The translations under genes were made by a program, and so were the position numbers. Below, piece after piece: positions 46,341-56,122 of a stretch of 64,000 nt of DNA. Numbering within the stretch: the first letter of the stretch is position 1; each line of letters starts with the position of its first letter. The notes under the pieces are model-generated. The model ran no database searches. It was not told the DNA's origin and was given only the letters and a program-made list of their open reading frames with translations. Source of the stretch: Prorocentrum cordatum (Eukaryota; Sar; Dinophyceae; Prorocentrales; Prorocentraceae); the NCBI GenBank assembly GCA_963575745.1, contig CAUYUJ010000336.1, positions 999,247-1,063,246 on the forward strand, in the 5' to 3' direction.

Positions 46341-47035
46341 CTCCTCCGCGCCAGCCAGGCCGACCCATGCAGAAGGAAATCGAACATCGTAGTGATCGTG
46401 GCGAAGCCCCTCCGTACCCTCCCCGCCGGGGGGGGGGGGTAGCGAGGGGGGGTCCCGGGGGGGGGCAGCGGGTCAAAATACGACGCCTCCCCGGGCGCAC
46501 TTTCCTCGAGCGGGAACACACGGGATGCACTTCCTCCTCCTCCTCCTCCTCCTCCTCCTCCTCCTCCTCCTCCTCCTCCTCCTCCGCGCCAGCCAAGCCG
46601 ACCCATGCATAAGGAAATCGAACATCGTAATGATCGTGGCGAAGCCCCTCCCTACCCTCCCCGCCGGAGGGGGGGGCGGTAGCGAGGGGGGGTCCCGGGG
46701 GGGGGTAGCGGGTCAAATACGACGCCTCCCCGGGCGCACTTTCCTCGAGCGGGCACACACGGGATGCACTTCCTCCTCCTCCTCCTCCTCCTCCTCCTCC
46801 TCCTCCTCCTCCTCCGCGCCAGCCAAGCCGACCCATGCAGAAGGAAATCGAACATCGTAGTGATCGTGGCGAAGCCCCGGGGGGGGGGTAGCGAGGGGGG
46901 GTCCCGGGGGGGGGCAGCGGGTCAAATACGACGCCTCCCCGGGCGCACTTTCCTCGAGCGGGCACACACGGGATGCACTTCCTCCTCCTCCTCCTCCTCC
47001 TCCTCCTCCTCCTCCTCCTCCCCTCTCCTCCTTCT
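46341..47035. repeat. About 235-bp tandem repeat with TCC tails, three units
   Basis: Units starting with CCTCCGCGCCAGCC (46344, 46584, 46814) share GACCCATGCAGAAGGAAATC, a G-run pair, GGGCGCACTTTCCTCGAGCG and a (TCC)n tail. Open frames through the block arise from the TCC runs. Confidence 0.85.
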
Positions 47036-47129
47036 CCCCCCTACCCCCCTCCCGCACACACCCATACCATGTCTCTTGCTGCTCATTGGGAACAGGGTCG
47101 GCGGCACCGGCCGTAAGGCCTTCGCAATA

Positions 47130-47390
47130 ATGAAAATTGTGAACCGTATTGTGTTTTCGCTGTTTTTGGTGTCGGAGGCAGCGACAAGTTTGAAACACAC
47201 AGTGTTTCCAGCATCCAGACTTCCAAAACGCTGTGTTTTACAATGCTTTCGGCATCGGGATATACAAAAACACTGTAAAACACAGCGTGTTGGAAGTCTG
47301 GATGCTGGAAACACTGTGTGTTTCACATACTTATTCTCTGCCTCCGACACCAAAAACATTGAAAACACAACAGTTTTCATAGTGTTCATT
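47130..47390. repeat. Large foldback with about 120-bp arms
   Basis: The left arm (about 47130-47252) and right arm (about 47270-47390) are near-complete reverse complements. They include TGTTTTTGGTGTCGGAGGCA, AAACACACAGTGTTTCCAGC and ATCCAGACTTCCAA. The loop is about 20 nt. It is probably a MITE-like or foldback element. Slippage-type coding frames here are not supported. Confidence 0.85.
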
Positions 47391-47439
47391 GATTTGTTTT
47401 TGCTTGCTTTCTTCATCTCCCTGGTTTCTTCCCAGGAAT

Positions 47440-47615
47440 CCCCCACAATAGAAATCAATGTGTAATCCGCCACAAACGGAATCATCTTGTAACCCCCCCG
47501 CAAAAGGAATCCTAATGTCATCCTCCACAGAGGATTTTTTTTTGTATTATGCCACACAGGAAATCAATTTGTAATCCGCTACACATGAATAATCCCTTGA
47601 AAAAACTGCCACACA
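47440..47615 (-). repeat. 27-30-bp repeat array, inverted copy
   Basis: On the minus strand the same GGCGGATTACA-type units as at 45.9-46.3 kb are present in about five decayed copies. Confidence 0.7.
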
Positions 47616-48640
47616 ATACACATCGCTATAACGCTCCATCCACAAGATGACGAACACAACAAACATCAATACAACAAGTACAGAAGAAGTAAAAAGATCC
47701 AAAAACGAGGTGGTACACACACACACACACGGTTTGGTCAACCTTACGGGGGTGGGGGTCGGGGGGGAGGGGCGGGATGGGGGAAAGGGGAAAAGGAGGA
47801 GCAGGAGGGAGGAGAGAAGGAAGGGGGGGAAATCGGAGGGAGGAAGACTCCTCGCGGTGCAAGGCACCCCCGCGCCAGCAACAGTTTCACAGAAAATGCT
47901 GCGCAGGTGCAGATGCATTCCCAGCGGATAAGAGTGAGGTGGCACGGGCTGGGATGCATAGTTTGTTTCGCAATTTTCACGGCGAGATTGGTATTCGCGC
48001 CACATGTGCGATCTCTCAACTTATATGCAGGCGTCTCGAAATCTCGAGACGCATCCGAAATTTGGGGCAAGACAACGAGACACCCCCCATCTCTGTCTCC
48101 CCCTTATTCCCCGCGTGGGCCGCGGGCGGGCCGCAGGGCGGATCGCGGGGCTGGTCACGGAGAGGTCGCGGGGCGGTTCACGGGGCGAGGGCGACGGCGA
48201 GGACCGCGACGCGCAAACCCATTGCAGTGACGCAACCAGGGGCAGCGTAACACCGTTCGGCCCTTCCAGTTTCATGGGGCGAGGGAAAATCGCACGAGGT
48301 TGAGGAGGGAGAGGAGGGGGATCAGCAACTACAGACTACAGCGGCAGGAAGACGAGGGTGAATAACAAGGCCCCATGCCATAAACTTCTCGCGAGCATGC
48401 CAAGAACTGGCGTTGATAGTCCACAATGAGAAGGTGCGCAATATGGCACACAGACAAACTAATCATTGGCGTTGGTTCGCAATTGTTTACGCTGGCATCG
48501 AAAATTGACGCTTGATGCGAATAATTGCGATGCGCCTCCAATGATTAGTAACTTCTGTGTATACTTGAAGTCGAGGCCCAAATTTGTGGACAGCACCAAT
48601 TCTGAACATGCGGGCAAAAAATCAATGGTTCAGGGCTACT
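47616..48640. other. No gene recognised
   Basis: GC-rich to mixed sequence with a short CA microsatellite near 47715-47732. No recognisable protein motif, RNA gene or SL relic is seen. Confidence 0.5.
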
Positions 48641-49750
48641 GGGAGCCCAAGGAATCATGTTCCCGGAAAGCTCTGGGAAATGCGATTTACCGATCTCTTG
48701 GGGGCCCGCAGGGGGCTTCTTGGGGCTTCCGGGGGGCCTCTTGGGAGCCTCACGGGGCTTCTTGGGAGCCTCTTGATGGCCTCCGGGGGCGTCCTAGGAG
48801 CCTCTCAGGCCGGAGACCTTGAAATGTCGCGCTCTTCGGGCCCTCTTGGGTCGCTCTTGGGGCTCTCTTGGAGCGCTCTCGAGGCCCTCTTGACTTATCT
48901 GGGGAGCCTCCTGGGCCATCTTTGGTCTTTCCTGGGGAGCCTCTTCGGCCGTCTTGGAGCGATCTGAAGGGCCTCTGACGCCGTCTGGGACCGTGGGGAG
49001 GCGGAACATGCGAGAACGCAAAAATGCGGGGCCCTTTGGAGGGGCCTCTGGAGGCGCTCTTGGGGCGTCTTGGTGGCGTCGTTGGCCGTCCTGAGGCCAT
49101 CTTCGGCGTGTCCGTTGCCTCTTGGGGCTGTCTTGGCAATCTTTAGGGCCCTCTTGGCGTGTCGTGGCGTGTTTGGGAGCGGGCCCGGGCAGTCCTGGGA
49201 GCCCTGGGGGCTGTTGAATGCTAGGTGTTGTCTTGGAGGCGGAGGCTGTTGAGTGCATTGTGGCGCGTGCTACGCGGAAGGCGGGCGAGCGGCCGGGCGG
49301 GCGGCGGGCGGGCGGGTGGCGGGCGGGCGGGTCGGGAATTGAATGAATTCCTTAAGGGTGCTCTCTTGCAGCGGGAGCTTGTTGGAGACTGAAGCTGTGT
49401 ACAGAGTGGTGCGTGCTACGCGGACGGCGGGCGGACGGCGGCGGGTGCCCTAGGTAGTGGGTCAGAGGCCTCATGGGTGTTGGTTTGGATCTCGTGGTTG
49501 GCCTGTCGGGGACGTCGTGAAGGCAGTTTCTCAGCTTCTCGGTAGCCATTTTGACACCGTTGTGGGACCTCCTCGGGGCTGTTTTGTGGCCTCTTGAGGC
49601 CTTCTTTGGGTCTCCTGGGTGCCTCTCGGGGGCCTCCTGGGCCCTCTGGGGGGCTCCTTGGGGCCTCCTGGGGCTGGGGCACTCTTCAAGAGGGAGGGTC
49701 GAATTTTGGAGTCGTGGTCCCCCTCTTGGGCGCATCTATTTTTTTGTTGT
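48641..49750. repeat. GGGCCTCTTGG-type repeat and GCGGGCGGGC patches
   Basis: It starts with GGAATCATGTTCCCGG, shared with 33.05 kb. The rest is dominated by CTCTTGGGGC-type words as at 31-33 kb. GCGGGCGG repeats occur at 49270-49340 and 49415-49450. No gene is supported. Confidence 0.6.
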
Positions 49751-50956
49751 TGTTGTTTTTTGTGGCGTCACTCGCTGCGCCGCTGGGCTCTTCGGCCTCG
49801 GTTCAGTTCCACCCGTCGCCTCTTTCCGAGCAAAAGGGCCCGTGCAAATTGGCGCCGGCTACGCACAGAAGCATCAGAAGCCCTGTACAACAGGCAGCCT
49901 CTGAGAATAGTGCGGGTTGGCGGCGCACAGCACAAAAGCCTCAGGAAGGACAAAGCGGGAACCGACGGAAGAGGAGGAGGGGGAGGAAAGGGAACCTCTG
50001 AACCGCCCGAAACATACAAAAAAATCGCTGTCGACGTGGCTCTCGGAGTCGCCACAACCGTCGCCGGTCCTGGGAGAAGCGGGAACTGCCCTGTCCGCCC
50101 CACACCCCACCCCCCACCCCGACCCTACTTCTCCTCCAATCCTTGCCTCCCCGCCAGCTCCCGCGCGGGTTCCCCCTCCGTGGACGCGATAGCTCGAAAA
50201 GTTGATCGTGGCGATTCTTACCTAGAATAGATAGCAGCAGGCATAATTCAAACGATCGACTACATCTGCGCTGCGATCGTGACGTGCCGAGACGCGGAGG
50301 GAGTGACCATTAGCAGGAGAAGCGGAGGAGGGAACCAAGGCTGACGCTACTGCTGACAACAAGGTCGCAGTGTGCCGGCCGCCCTCGCACACGGGCGACC
50401 TCGAGGGTCGCACCGAGCACGGAAGGCAGCGGCAACCACCTGCAGCATCTTCTGCCTGACACTCCGCAGGAGGAGGAGGAGGAAGAGGAGGAGGAGGAGG
50501 AGGAGGGTCTGGACCGTTGGCGTCCCCTTTGAGAGATGACAGCGCTCATGGCGTGCCCGAGGGTCTGCTGTGTGGTCCTCCTAGTTCATGGCGTGCTCGG
50601 CGCTGCTGCCACTGGAGAGGCACTGCTTCCTCCTCCTCGTCCTCACCCCCCTCTCCCTACCCTTGCTCGTCCAACTCCTGCGAATCCTTCTCGGCTCAAT
50701 CTTCTATGTGGCAAGAGAGCTGGGCCTAGAACTATCCAGCGGGACAGGCCAGTCAGTAAACGAATTGCAGCCCCCGCGCAGGGTTCTCAGGCCAAGGAGG
50801 AAAGGAGGGTCGTCCAGAAGAAGGGGAACATACAGAGACGCGAAAAGTTCTTTGACCGTGCGACACGGGAACCACTCGAGCATCCATCCAGAATATATAC
50901 TACTCAGAACTGCGCGATGCCAAGAAGAACAGCTGTCGGACCCATGTTCCGAAGTC
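49751..50956. other. No gene confidently recognised
   Basis: Open frames on both strands have no recognisable domain. A GGA run at about 50468-50508 explains one of them. A plus-strand frame from 50536 overlaps the end of the TSP1 gene on the other strand and is not supported. Confidence 0.45.
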
Positions 50957-51679
50957 TCAGTCGAGATCGCGGCGACGGCGACGCGTCTGAGGGCAGCCGA
51001 GGCGGCGACGGCGAGCCTGCGTGCAGGTGCCCATGCCTAAAAACTCGCCGTCGCACTTGCCTCCGTTCGAAGCCTCAGTGGTTTGGGTGCGCGTCCTGAC
51101 CCGTGTCCCCTGGCACTTTGCCAGCTGATAGTAATGCCATCCGCGGCGGCGCGACCAGTGGCTCCAGTATGGGTCATCCTTCGTGTACGTGTGCCAGCTG
51201 CGGCGGCGGTTCCCGTACGGGTATGTGCAGCTCGTCCAGCTGCCCCAGGAGCCCCATACGCAGTTCACTGGCCCAGAGCTGTTGGAGGCGGACGCCTGGT
51301 CAAGCATGCTACCTGCTGTCTCATTCTCCCCGGACTCCTCCTGCTCCTCTGGGTCTGGCTCCTGGTCCAGCTCCTGCTCCTCCGGTTGACCATCTTCTGG
51401 ATCGTCACCATCGTCCGACGCATCGTCATCGAATGCGTCTTCTGTTTCTTCGTCGCCTTCCATCGAGTCTTCATGCACGCTCGCATCCACAAGGGACTCT
51501 TCGTCGTCATGCACCATCTCCCTTCCCTCGGCCATCATCGCGCCGTGAGGGTCGACTTCGACGCGTGTCTCCGAAGTACGTTCCGCCTTGCGTATCAAAG
51601 ACTTGCCGCCGATACTGCTGCTGCTGACACCACCCATGAGCAAGAACACAAACGCAATCATGAACTTTGACTTGGCCAT
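50957..51679 (-). CDS. Secreted thrombospondin type 1 domain protein
   Basis: The 240-residue product starts at the ATG at 51679, 80 nt after an SL relic. Residues 1-20 (KFMIAFVFLLMGGVSSS) look like a signal peptide. Residues 50-120 are very acidic (Asp/Glu). Residues 139-220 hold a TSP1 domain: CVWGSWGSWTSC, then CQGTRVRTRTQTTEASNGGK and C...C. The Trp ladder and RxRxR strand are intact. About 37 extra residues rich in Tyr/Trp/Arg are inserted between the second and third Cys. The tail is Arg-rich. TSP1 domains typically mediate extracellular adhesion. No intron is visible, which with the SL relic suggests a processed (retro-inserted) gene. Confidence 0.8.
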   Translation of the reverse strand: MAKSKFMIAFVFLLMGGVSSSSIGGKSLIRKAERTSETRVEVDPHGAMMAEGREMVHDDEESLVDASVHEDSMEGDEETEDAFDDDASDDGDDPEDGQPEEQELDQEPDPEEQEESGENETAGSMLDQASASNSSGPVNCVWGSWGSWTSCTYPYGNRRRSWHTYTKDDPYWSHWSRRRGWHYYQLAKCQGTRVRTRTQTTEASNGGKCDGEFLGMGTCTQARRRRLGCPQTRRRRRDLD

Positions 51680-51758
51680 GTAGACTCAGCTGTAGTCTGT
51701 AGTCAAAGGAGCGCGGATCGCTCGAAACTGGTAGATTATCGGAACAACGCGCTGGGAC

Positions 51759-51780
51759 CTTGAGCCAAAATGGTTGCGGA
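51759..51780 (-). other. Spliced-leader relic of the TSP1 gene
   Basis: The minus strand matches the 22-nt leader at 20 of 22 positions (CCGCAACCATTTTGGCTC then AAG). It sits 80 nt upstream of the ATG on the same strand. Confidence 0.85.
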
Positions 51781-52159
51781 CCCCCTCTTGGGCGCATCTT
51801 GGGGCCGTCTTGGGGCTCTCGTGCGCTTCTGGGGCCGTCTGGGGGCCCTCTTGGGCCGTCAGGCTGGAAGGCCAACATCATTTAAACAAAAAGATTAGTA
51901 CAATTGACGATTTTGGTCTCTTGAAGCGCTCGGGAGGGGCGTCTTGAAGCGTCGTGGAGTGCCTTGGGGGGGTTTCTCAGGCCGTCTTGGGCCTACCTTG
52001 GGCGTCCAGGAACGGTCTTTCGGCGACTCGGGGGCCCGCTTGGGCCGTCTGGGGAGCCTCTGGAGACCCTCCTCGACTATTTTAGACCTCCCCGGCCGCA
52101 CCGTCCTCCCATGGGGGGTCGGGGCAGTTGTTTGTGGGCCCCGGGCGTGCCCCCTAAGG

Positions 52160-52190
<31 letters not shown>

Positions 52191-52409
52191 CATACATACA
52201 TACATACATACATACACATACATATATAACATACATATAACATACATACATACATACATACATACATACATACATACATACATACACACATACATACATA
52301 CATACATACATTCATGCATGCATACATGCACACATACATACATACATACATACATTCATATACACACATCGATATATTTAGCTGTATATATAAATATATA
52401 TCCATATAG

Positions 52410-52449
<40 letters not shown>

Positions 52450-52450
52450 G
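51781..52450. repeat. CTTGGGG-type repeat, then TA and CATA microsatellites
   Basis: The GGGGCCGTCTTGG sequence type continues to about 52110. (TA)n occupies 52159-52186, (CATA)n 52187-52370 and (TA)n 52410-52446. No gene is seen. Confidence 0.85.
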
Positions 52451-52830
52451 CGCTTCTTCTGGGGCGCGAGCCCTTCTTGCTTTACGCATGTGCATATCGA
52501 TCTGCCCTCCCCTGGGGCACGAACCCTCTTATGTTTAACATATGTGCTGATAGATCGGCCTTCTCTTGGAACGCGAACATTTTTAATGTTTTCGTCTGTG
52601 CCTATAGATTGACCCTTCCCTAGGGCGCGAATCTCTCGTGGTTCACAAGCGTGTTGATAAAGTCGTCGTATCGCGGGGGAGGAATCCTTAGCGTGATTGG
52701 CCCTCTCCTGGGGCACGACCCCTTTCCAGGGGCACGAATATTAGGGATTTTACTCAACTCGCATCTTATAAATCTGCCCTCCCCTGGGGCACGAACCCTG
52801 CGAAACGTCACGAGTTTCACCGGGCGTCAG
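52451..52830. repeat. Imperfect 55-70-bp repeat (CCCTGGGGCACGAACCCT)
   Basis: CTCCCCTGGGGCACGAACCC-like words recur at about 52460, 52510, 52570, 52620, 52705 and 52780. On the minus strand they read as RVRAPGEGRSI peptides, similar in style to the adjacent 54-bp array. Confidence 0.65.
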
Positions 52831-53392
52831 GAGAATAGGTTTCAGGCCAAATAAAAGCTTCACGAACTTCACCGGGCGTCGGGGGAAATAAAGGCTTTAG
52901 GCCGAATAGAGGTTTCACGAGCTTCACCGGGCGACGGGGGAGTATAAACTTCAGACCGAATAGAGGCTTCACGAGCGTCACCGGGCGTCAAGGGGAATAG
53001 AGGCTTCAGGCCGAGTAGAGGCGTCACGAGCTTCACCGGGCGTCGGGGGAATAGAAGCTTCAGGCCGAATAAAAGCTTCACAAGCGTCACCGGGCGTCAG
53101 GGGAATAAAAGCTTCAGGCCGAATAAAGGCTTCACGAGCTTCACCGGGCGTCAGGCGATTAGAGGCTTCAGACCGAAGAAAGGCTTCACGACCTTCACTG
53201 GGCGTCAGGAAAATAAAAACTTCACGCCGAATAAAGGCTTCACGAGCTTCGCTTGGCGCCAGGGGAATATAGGCTTCAGGCCGAATAAAGGATTCACGGA
53301 CTTCAGCGGGCGTCAAGGGAATAGACGTTTCAGGCCGAAGAGAAGCGTCACGAGCTCCAACGGGCGCCAGGGGAATGGAGGCTTTGAGGCTT
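52831..53392 (-). repeat. 54-bp minisatellite encoding an 18-residue repeat (left array)
   Basis: About ten units of 54 bp carry TTCAGGCCGAATAAAGGC and TTCACGAGCTTCACCGGG. On the minus strand the frame stays open across about eight units (53430-52978) and reads REAFIRPEASIPLTPGEA per unit. Variants change amino acids freely but rarely create stops. Whether it is translated is unknown. The right-hand copy is at 63.45-63.89 kb in the same orientation. Confidence 0.8.
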
Positions 53393-53393
53393 C

Positions 53394-53406
53394 CCCCGAG
53401 CACCCA
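53394..53406. repeat. Left 13-bp inverted motif (CCCCGAGCACCCA)
   Basis: This lies at the inner edge of the left 54-bp array. Its exact reverse complement, TGGGTGCTCGGGG, lies at the inner edge of the right array (63433-63445). Confidence 0.6.
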
Positions 53407-53416
53407 TCGACCCCAA

Positions 53417-53493
53417 TATATAGGAGGCAATGTATGAAACAGGCGCCCCTCCTATGTATAGGAGGCGACGTCGTCAATTCTGTAGAATTGACG
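53417..53493. repeat. Two short palindromes at the cassette edge
   Basis: CCTCCTATGTATAGGAGG lies at about 53448-53465. CGTCAATTCT pairs with AGAATTGACG at 53472-53493 around a 2-nt loop. They lie between the left array and the SL-like sequences. Confidence 0.7.
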
Positions 53494-53502
53494 CCTTGGG
53501 TT

Positions 53503-53538
53503 TTTGAGCCCAAACATGATTGAGCCCGCATGGCTAAG
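53503..53538 (-). other. Two tandem spliced-leader-like relics
   Basis: On the minus strand CCTTAGCCATGCGGGCTCAA is followed at once by TCATGTTTGGGCTCAAA. Each resembles the leader, the second only its 3' part. Head-to-tail relics are the pattern expected when an SL-bearing cDNA is transcribed and trans-spliced again. Confidence 0.55.
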
Positions 53539-53539
53539 G

Positions 53540-54115
53540 AAGAGGTGGGGGGAGAGGAAGAGGGGAAGAGGAGGAGGAGGAGGAGGAGGAGGAGGAGGAG
53601 GGGAGGAGGAAGGAGGAGGAGGAGGAGGAGGAGGAGGGAGGAGGAGGAGGAGGAGGTTAGGAGGAGGGAGGGAGGAGTCCTTCTTCGAGTCGTTCCTCCT
53701 CCCTCCTCCTCCCTCCTTCCTGTCCTAGGGCTCAAGCAGTCCTCACTCCTCCTCCTCCTCCTCCTCCTCCTCGTTCCTTCCCCCTTCCTCTCCTCCTCCT
53801 CCTCTTCGGCTCCTTCCCCCCCCCCAGCGTCCCAGGGCTGTCCTGGGGTGTCGTCGTCGACGCTCAGCACAGGCGGCGTCTTCTCGAAACCCCGCCATGG
53901 GAACGCATCCTCTCCTCCTCCTCCTCCTCCTCCTCCTCCTCCTTCACCTCCTCCTCCTATTCCCTGCCTCCCCCCTCCCCCTCCTCCTCCTTTTCCTCCT
54001 CCCCCTCGTCCTCCTCCTCCTCCTCCTCCTCCTCGTCCTCGTCCTCCTCCTCCTCCTCCTCCTCCTCCTCCTTCTCCTCCTCCTCTTCTGCTCCCCTTTC
54101 TACGTGCGTGCACGC
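53540..54115. repeat. GGA then CTC microsatellites
   Basis: (GGA)n runs at about 53565-53665 and (CTC)n at 53700-53800 and 53910-54090. Long frames through it are low-complexity. Confidence 0.9.
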
Positions 54116-54202
54116 ATGTTTTCCGCAAGTCCATGCGCATCCCAACGGTATGCGCACCTCCGTCCACCGAGCCTGCTGTAGCACGGCACAAAGATATAAA
54201 CT

Positions 54203-56086
54203 CTAAACCATATCAAATACATCTGTCAACCATTTGAAGATCACAATTATCGGCGTATTGTTCTTGTGGCAACTGAGGGCTATATCCTTCACCAAGCGCT
54301 GCAAATCTTCTGGTGAATAGTTCCACGTGTACGTCGGATTGATCAAATTGCAAGCCTGGTCCTCCAACAGGTGTTGAAAAACATGGCACTTCGCTGTCAT
54401 CTTCCACATACGCTCCCTTTTTGTCAAGGATTCGTCTGCGAGGTTGATATACACTGAAACAAGGTACTCTGATAAAGGCCTGAGCTCTCGCTTCGCCGCC
54501 TCTGACAGAAACATCGGTTCTTGATCAATGATTTGATAGAAACGCTGCAACAGATGGCAAATCACCCAACGGCGCTTATCGTGGGTACTTCCAGTATTGT
54601 ATCGAGCTGTGAGTTCTGCTGCATATCTAGACAAATGTCGTGTGGCCGCCCCCTTCGCTTTGAGCTTCGGCCAATCAGCTGATGTCTTGAGCCGCTCGAA
54701 CGTGATCTTCCCCTGGATGCGGGAAGCCTGGTGATTCGCCTCATGCCACTTTTGTATGTCGTCTCGGAGGCCGTCTATTTGGTCTTGTTGAGTCGTACCC
54801 CATTGGCCCAGTTTCATCACCTCCACCAGCGCATTCGCGATGCTATGGGAAGAAATACCTTGGTCCAGAACGTGTAGACAATCCAGCGCGACGCCCTCCA
54901 GCCTCAGGGATCTGACAGCGAACAGCGCTGGTAAAGGGCACCCCTTGTGATGGAGGTACCGCAGGTAGTCTTCGTGAGATCTCAACGTCCTTCGCCAACC
55001 CCGCTTGCTCCACAAAAGATCAGACTCGATGTTGTTAGTTGCTGAACACATCCAGCACATATTCGGTGATGAGTCCCACCTTGGAAACCGAAGTGCTTGA
55101 GTAAAGAATTCCCAATCTCCACGGACCATTGTAACAACGCCTTTATATCCATTCGTAGATAAGGGGCGGCCATTGACAGTCATACCACTCATGAGGGCAT
55201 TCATTTTCTTCGCGAGGTCAGCGAAAAGTACTTCGAGGGTATCGTCGTTCATCTTCGACTTTTGAACAACAGTGCAAATGAAATTCGTGTCTCTAGTAGT
55301 CCCCTTGGCGAGGAGACTTGACCAACTGATTGTAAAAAGCCCGTCCGTCTTGCGCGTGGCAGCGCCATCTCCGTGAATTGTGAGGGGAACACACAATGTA
55401 TCATCAATATCGGAGGAAACATATTTATATATCACATGCTCTTTCATGTTTGTCCAGAAATATGTCGTATCACCAGGCAGGCCACGCAACTTCATCGAAA
55501 ACGCTGCGTCACCCTGCTTATATATGCTTTCCCACATGGCACAAGGATCAATGACAGGATGAGGTGTCAGAGTCGTTCCATTGGGGGTTAGGTTGATGAA
55601 CTCAGCTTCTGGGGCGTTATCAGGCCAGCCAAGAGCTCTGATCAGGTTTCGGTGTGCATGCCTAGGGTCGTCTGGCAATCTGCTCATGCGACCCATCCCT
55701 TGAGCACCTTGTTGACTGGCGCCCCAAGCATACTCCAAGACTTTGCCTGCGGGTAGCAGCCCACGGGCCCAATCTCGTCGCAAGGAGGATTTCAATGGTG
55801 TTGCCATCTTGGATGGCTGGGAGGATTCGGCGGTCGCTGCCCTTTGACCCTCGGGGCAAGCTTGAGCAGCAGCGGAAGACGTTGATGCATCCAATCTCTG
55901 CCTGACGCCACCTCGTCGTGATCTCTGATCGGCTGGCTCTGGAATGCCATCGCCGCTTTCGGCGAGCCTCCTTCGAACACCACCCCTGCGACTACTGTCC
56001 ATCACCCATAAACCTCGAGCGCCAGAGCAGATGGTACACGCCACAAGCACAAGCAATGCGGAAGGCTTGGGTCCAAACACGGTCAT
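54203..56086 (-). CDS. Gene E: intact transposase-like protein, 627 residues
   Basis: This is the longest convincing gene in the window and is uninterrupted. After an Arg-rich N-terminus with a repeated SRRGGVRxRL motif, residues 100-230 are globular. Then come VPLTIHGDG (Asp240), KGVVTMVRGDWEFF (Asp324), MCWMC (Cys344, Cys347), GWRRTLRSHEDYL and ALDCLHVLDQGIS (Asp402, His405, Asp408). The frameshifted relative at 39-43 kb keeps these positions. Hydrophobic strand followed by Asp, twice, then a Cys pair and a further Asp is compatible with an RNase H-like DDE/D transposase. I cannot name the family, and catalysis is inference. The ATG at 56086 follows an SL relic; the hydrophobic residues 9-24 could mimic a signal peptide. 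It lacks the E' intron, so it may be an mRNA-derived copy. Confidence 0.7.
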   Translation of the reverse strand: MTVFGPKPSALLVLVACTICSGARGLWVMDSSRRGGVRRRLAESGDGIPEPADQRSRRGGVRQRLDASTSSAAAQACPEGQRAATAESSQPSKMATPLKSSLRRDWARGLLPAGKVLEYAWGASQQGAQGMGRMSRLPDDPRHAHRNLIRALGWPDNAPEAEFINLTPNGTTLTPHPVIDPCAMWESIYKQGDAAFSMKLRGLPGDTTYFWTNMKEHVIYKYVSSDIDDTLCVPLTIHGDGAATRKTDGLFTISWSSLLAKGTTRDTNFICTVVQKSKMNDDTLEVLFADLAKKMNALMSGMTVNGRPLSTNGYKGVVTMVRGDWEFFTQALRFPRWDSSPNMCWMCSATNNIESDLLWSKRGWRRTLRSHEDYLRYLHHKGCPLPALFAVRSLRLEGVALDCLHVLDQGISSHSIANALVEVMKLGQWGTTQQDQIDGLRDDIQKWHEANHQASRIQGKITFERLKTSADWPKLKAKGAATRHLSRYAAELTARYNTGSTHDKRRWVICHLLQRFYQIIDQEPMFLSEAAKRELRPLSEYLVSVYINLADESLTKRERMWKMTAKCHVFQHLLEDQACNLINPTYTWNYSPEDLQRLVKDIALSCHKNNTPIIVIFKWLTDVFDMV

Positions 56087-56122
56087 GGAAATTCGTTCGT
56101 TATTTCTCTATGGCTCAAAGCG

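Noticed and set aside
50536-51099. Plus-strand frame of 187 codons with a signal-peptide-like start
   Set aside because: It overlaps the well-supported TSP1 gene on the other strand, has no domain and follows a GGA microsatellite.
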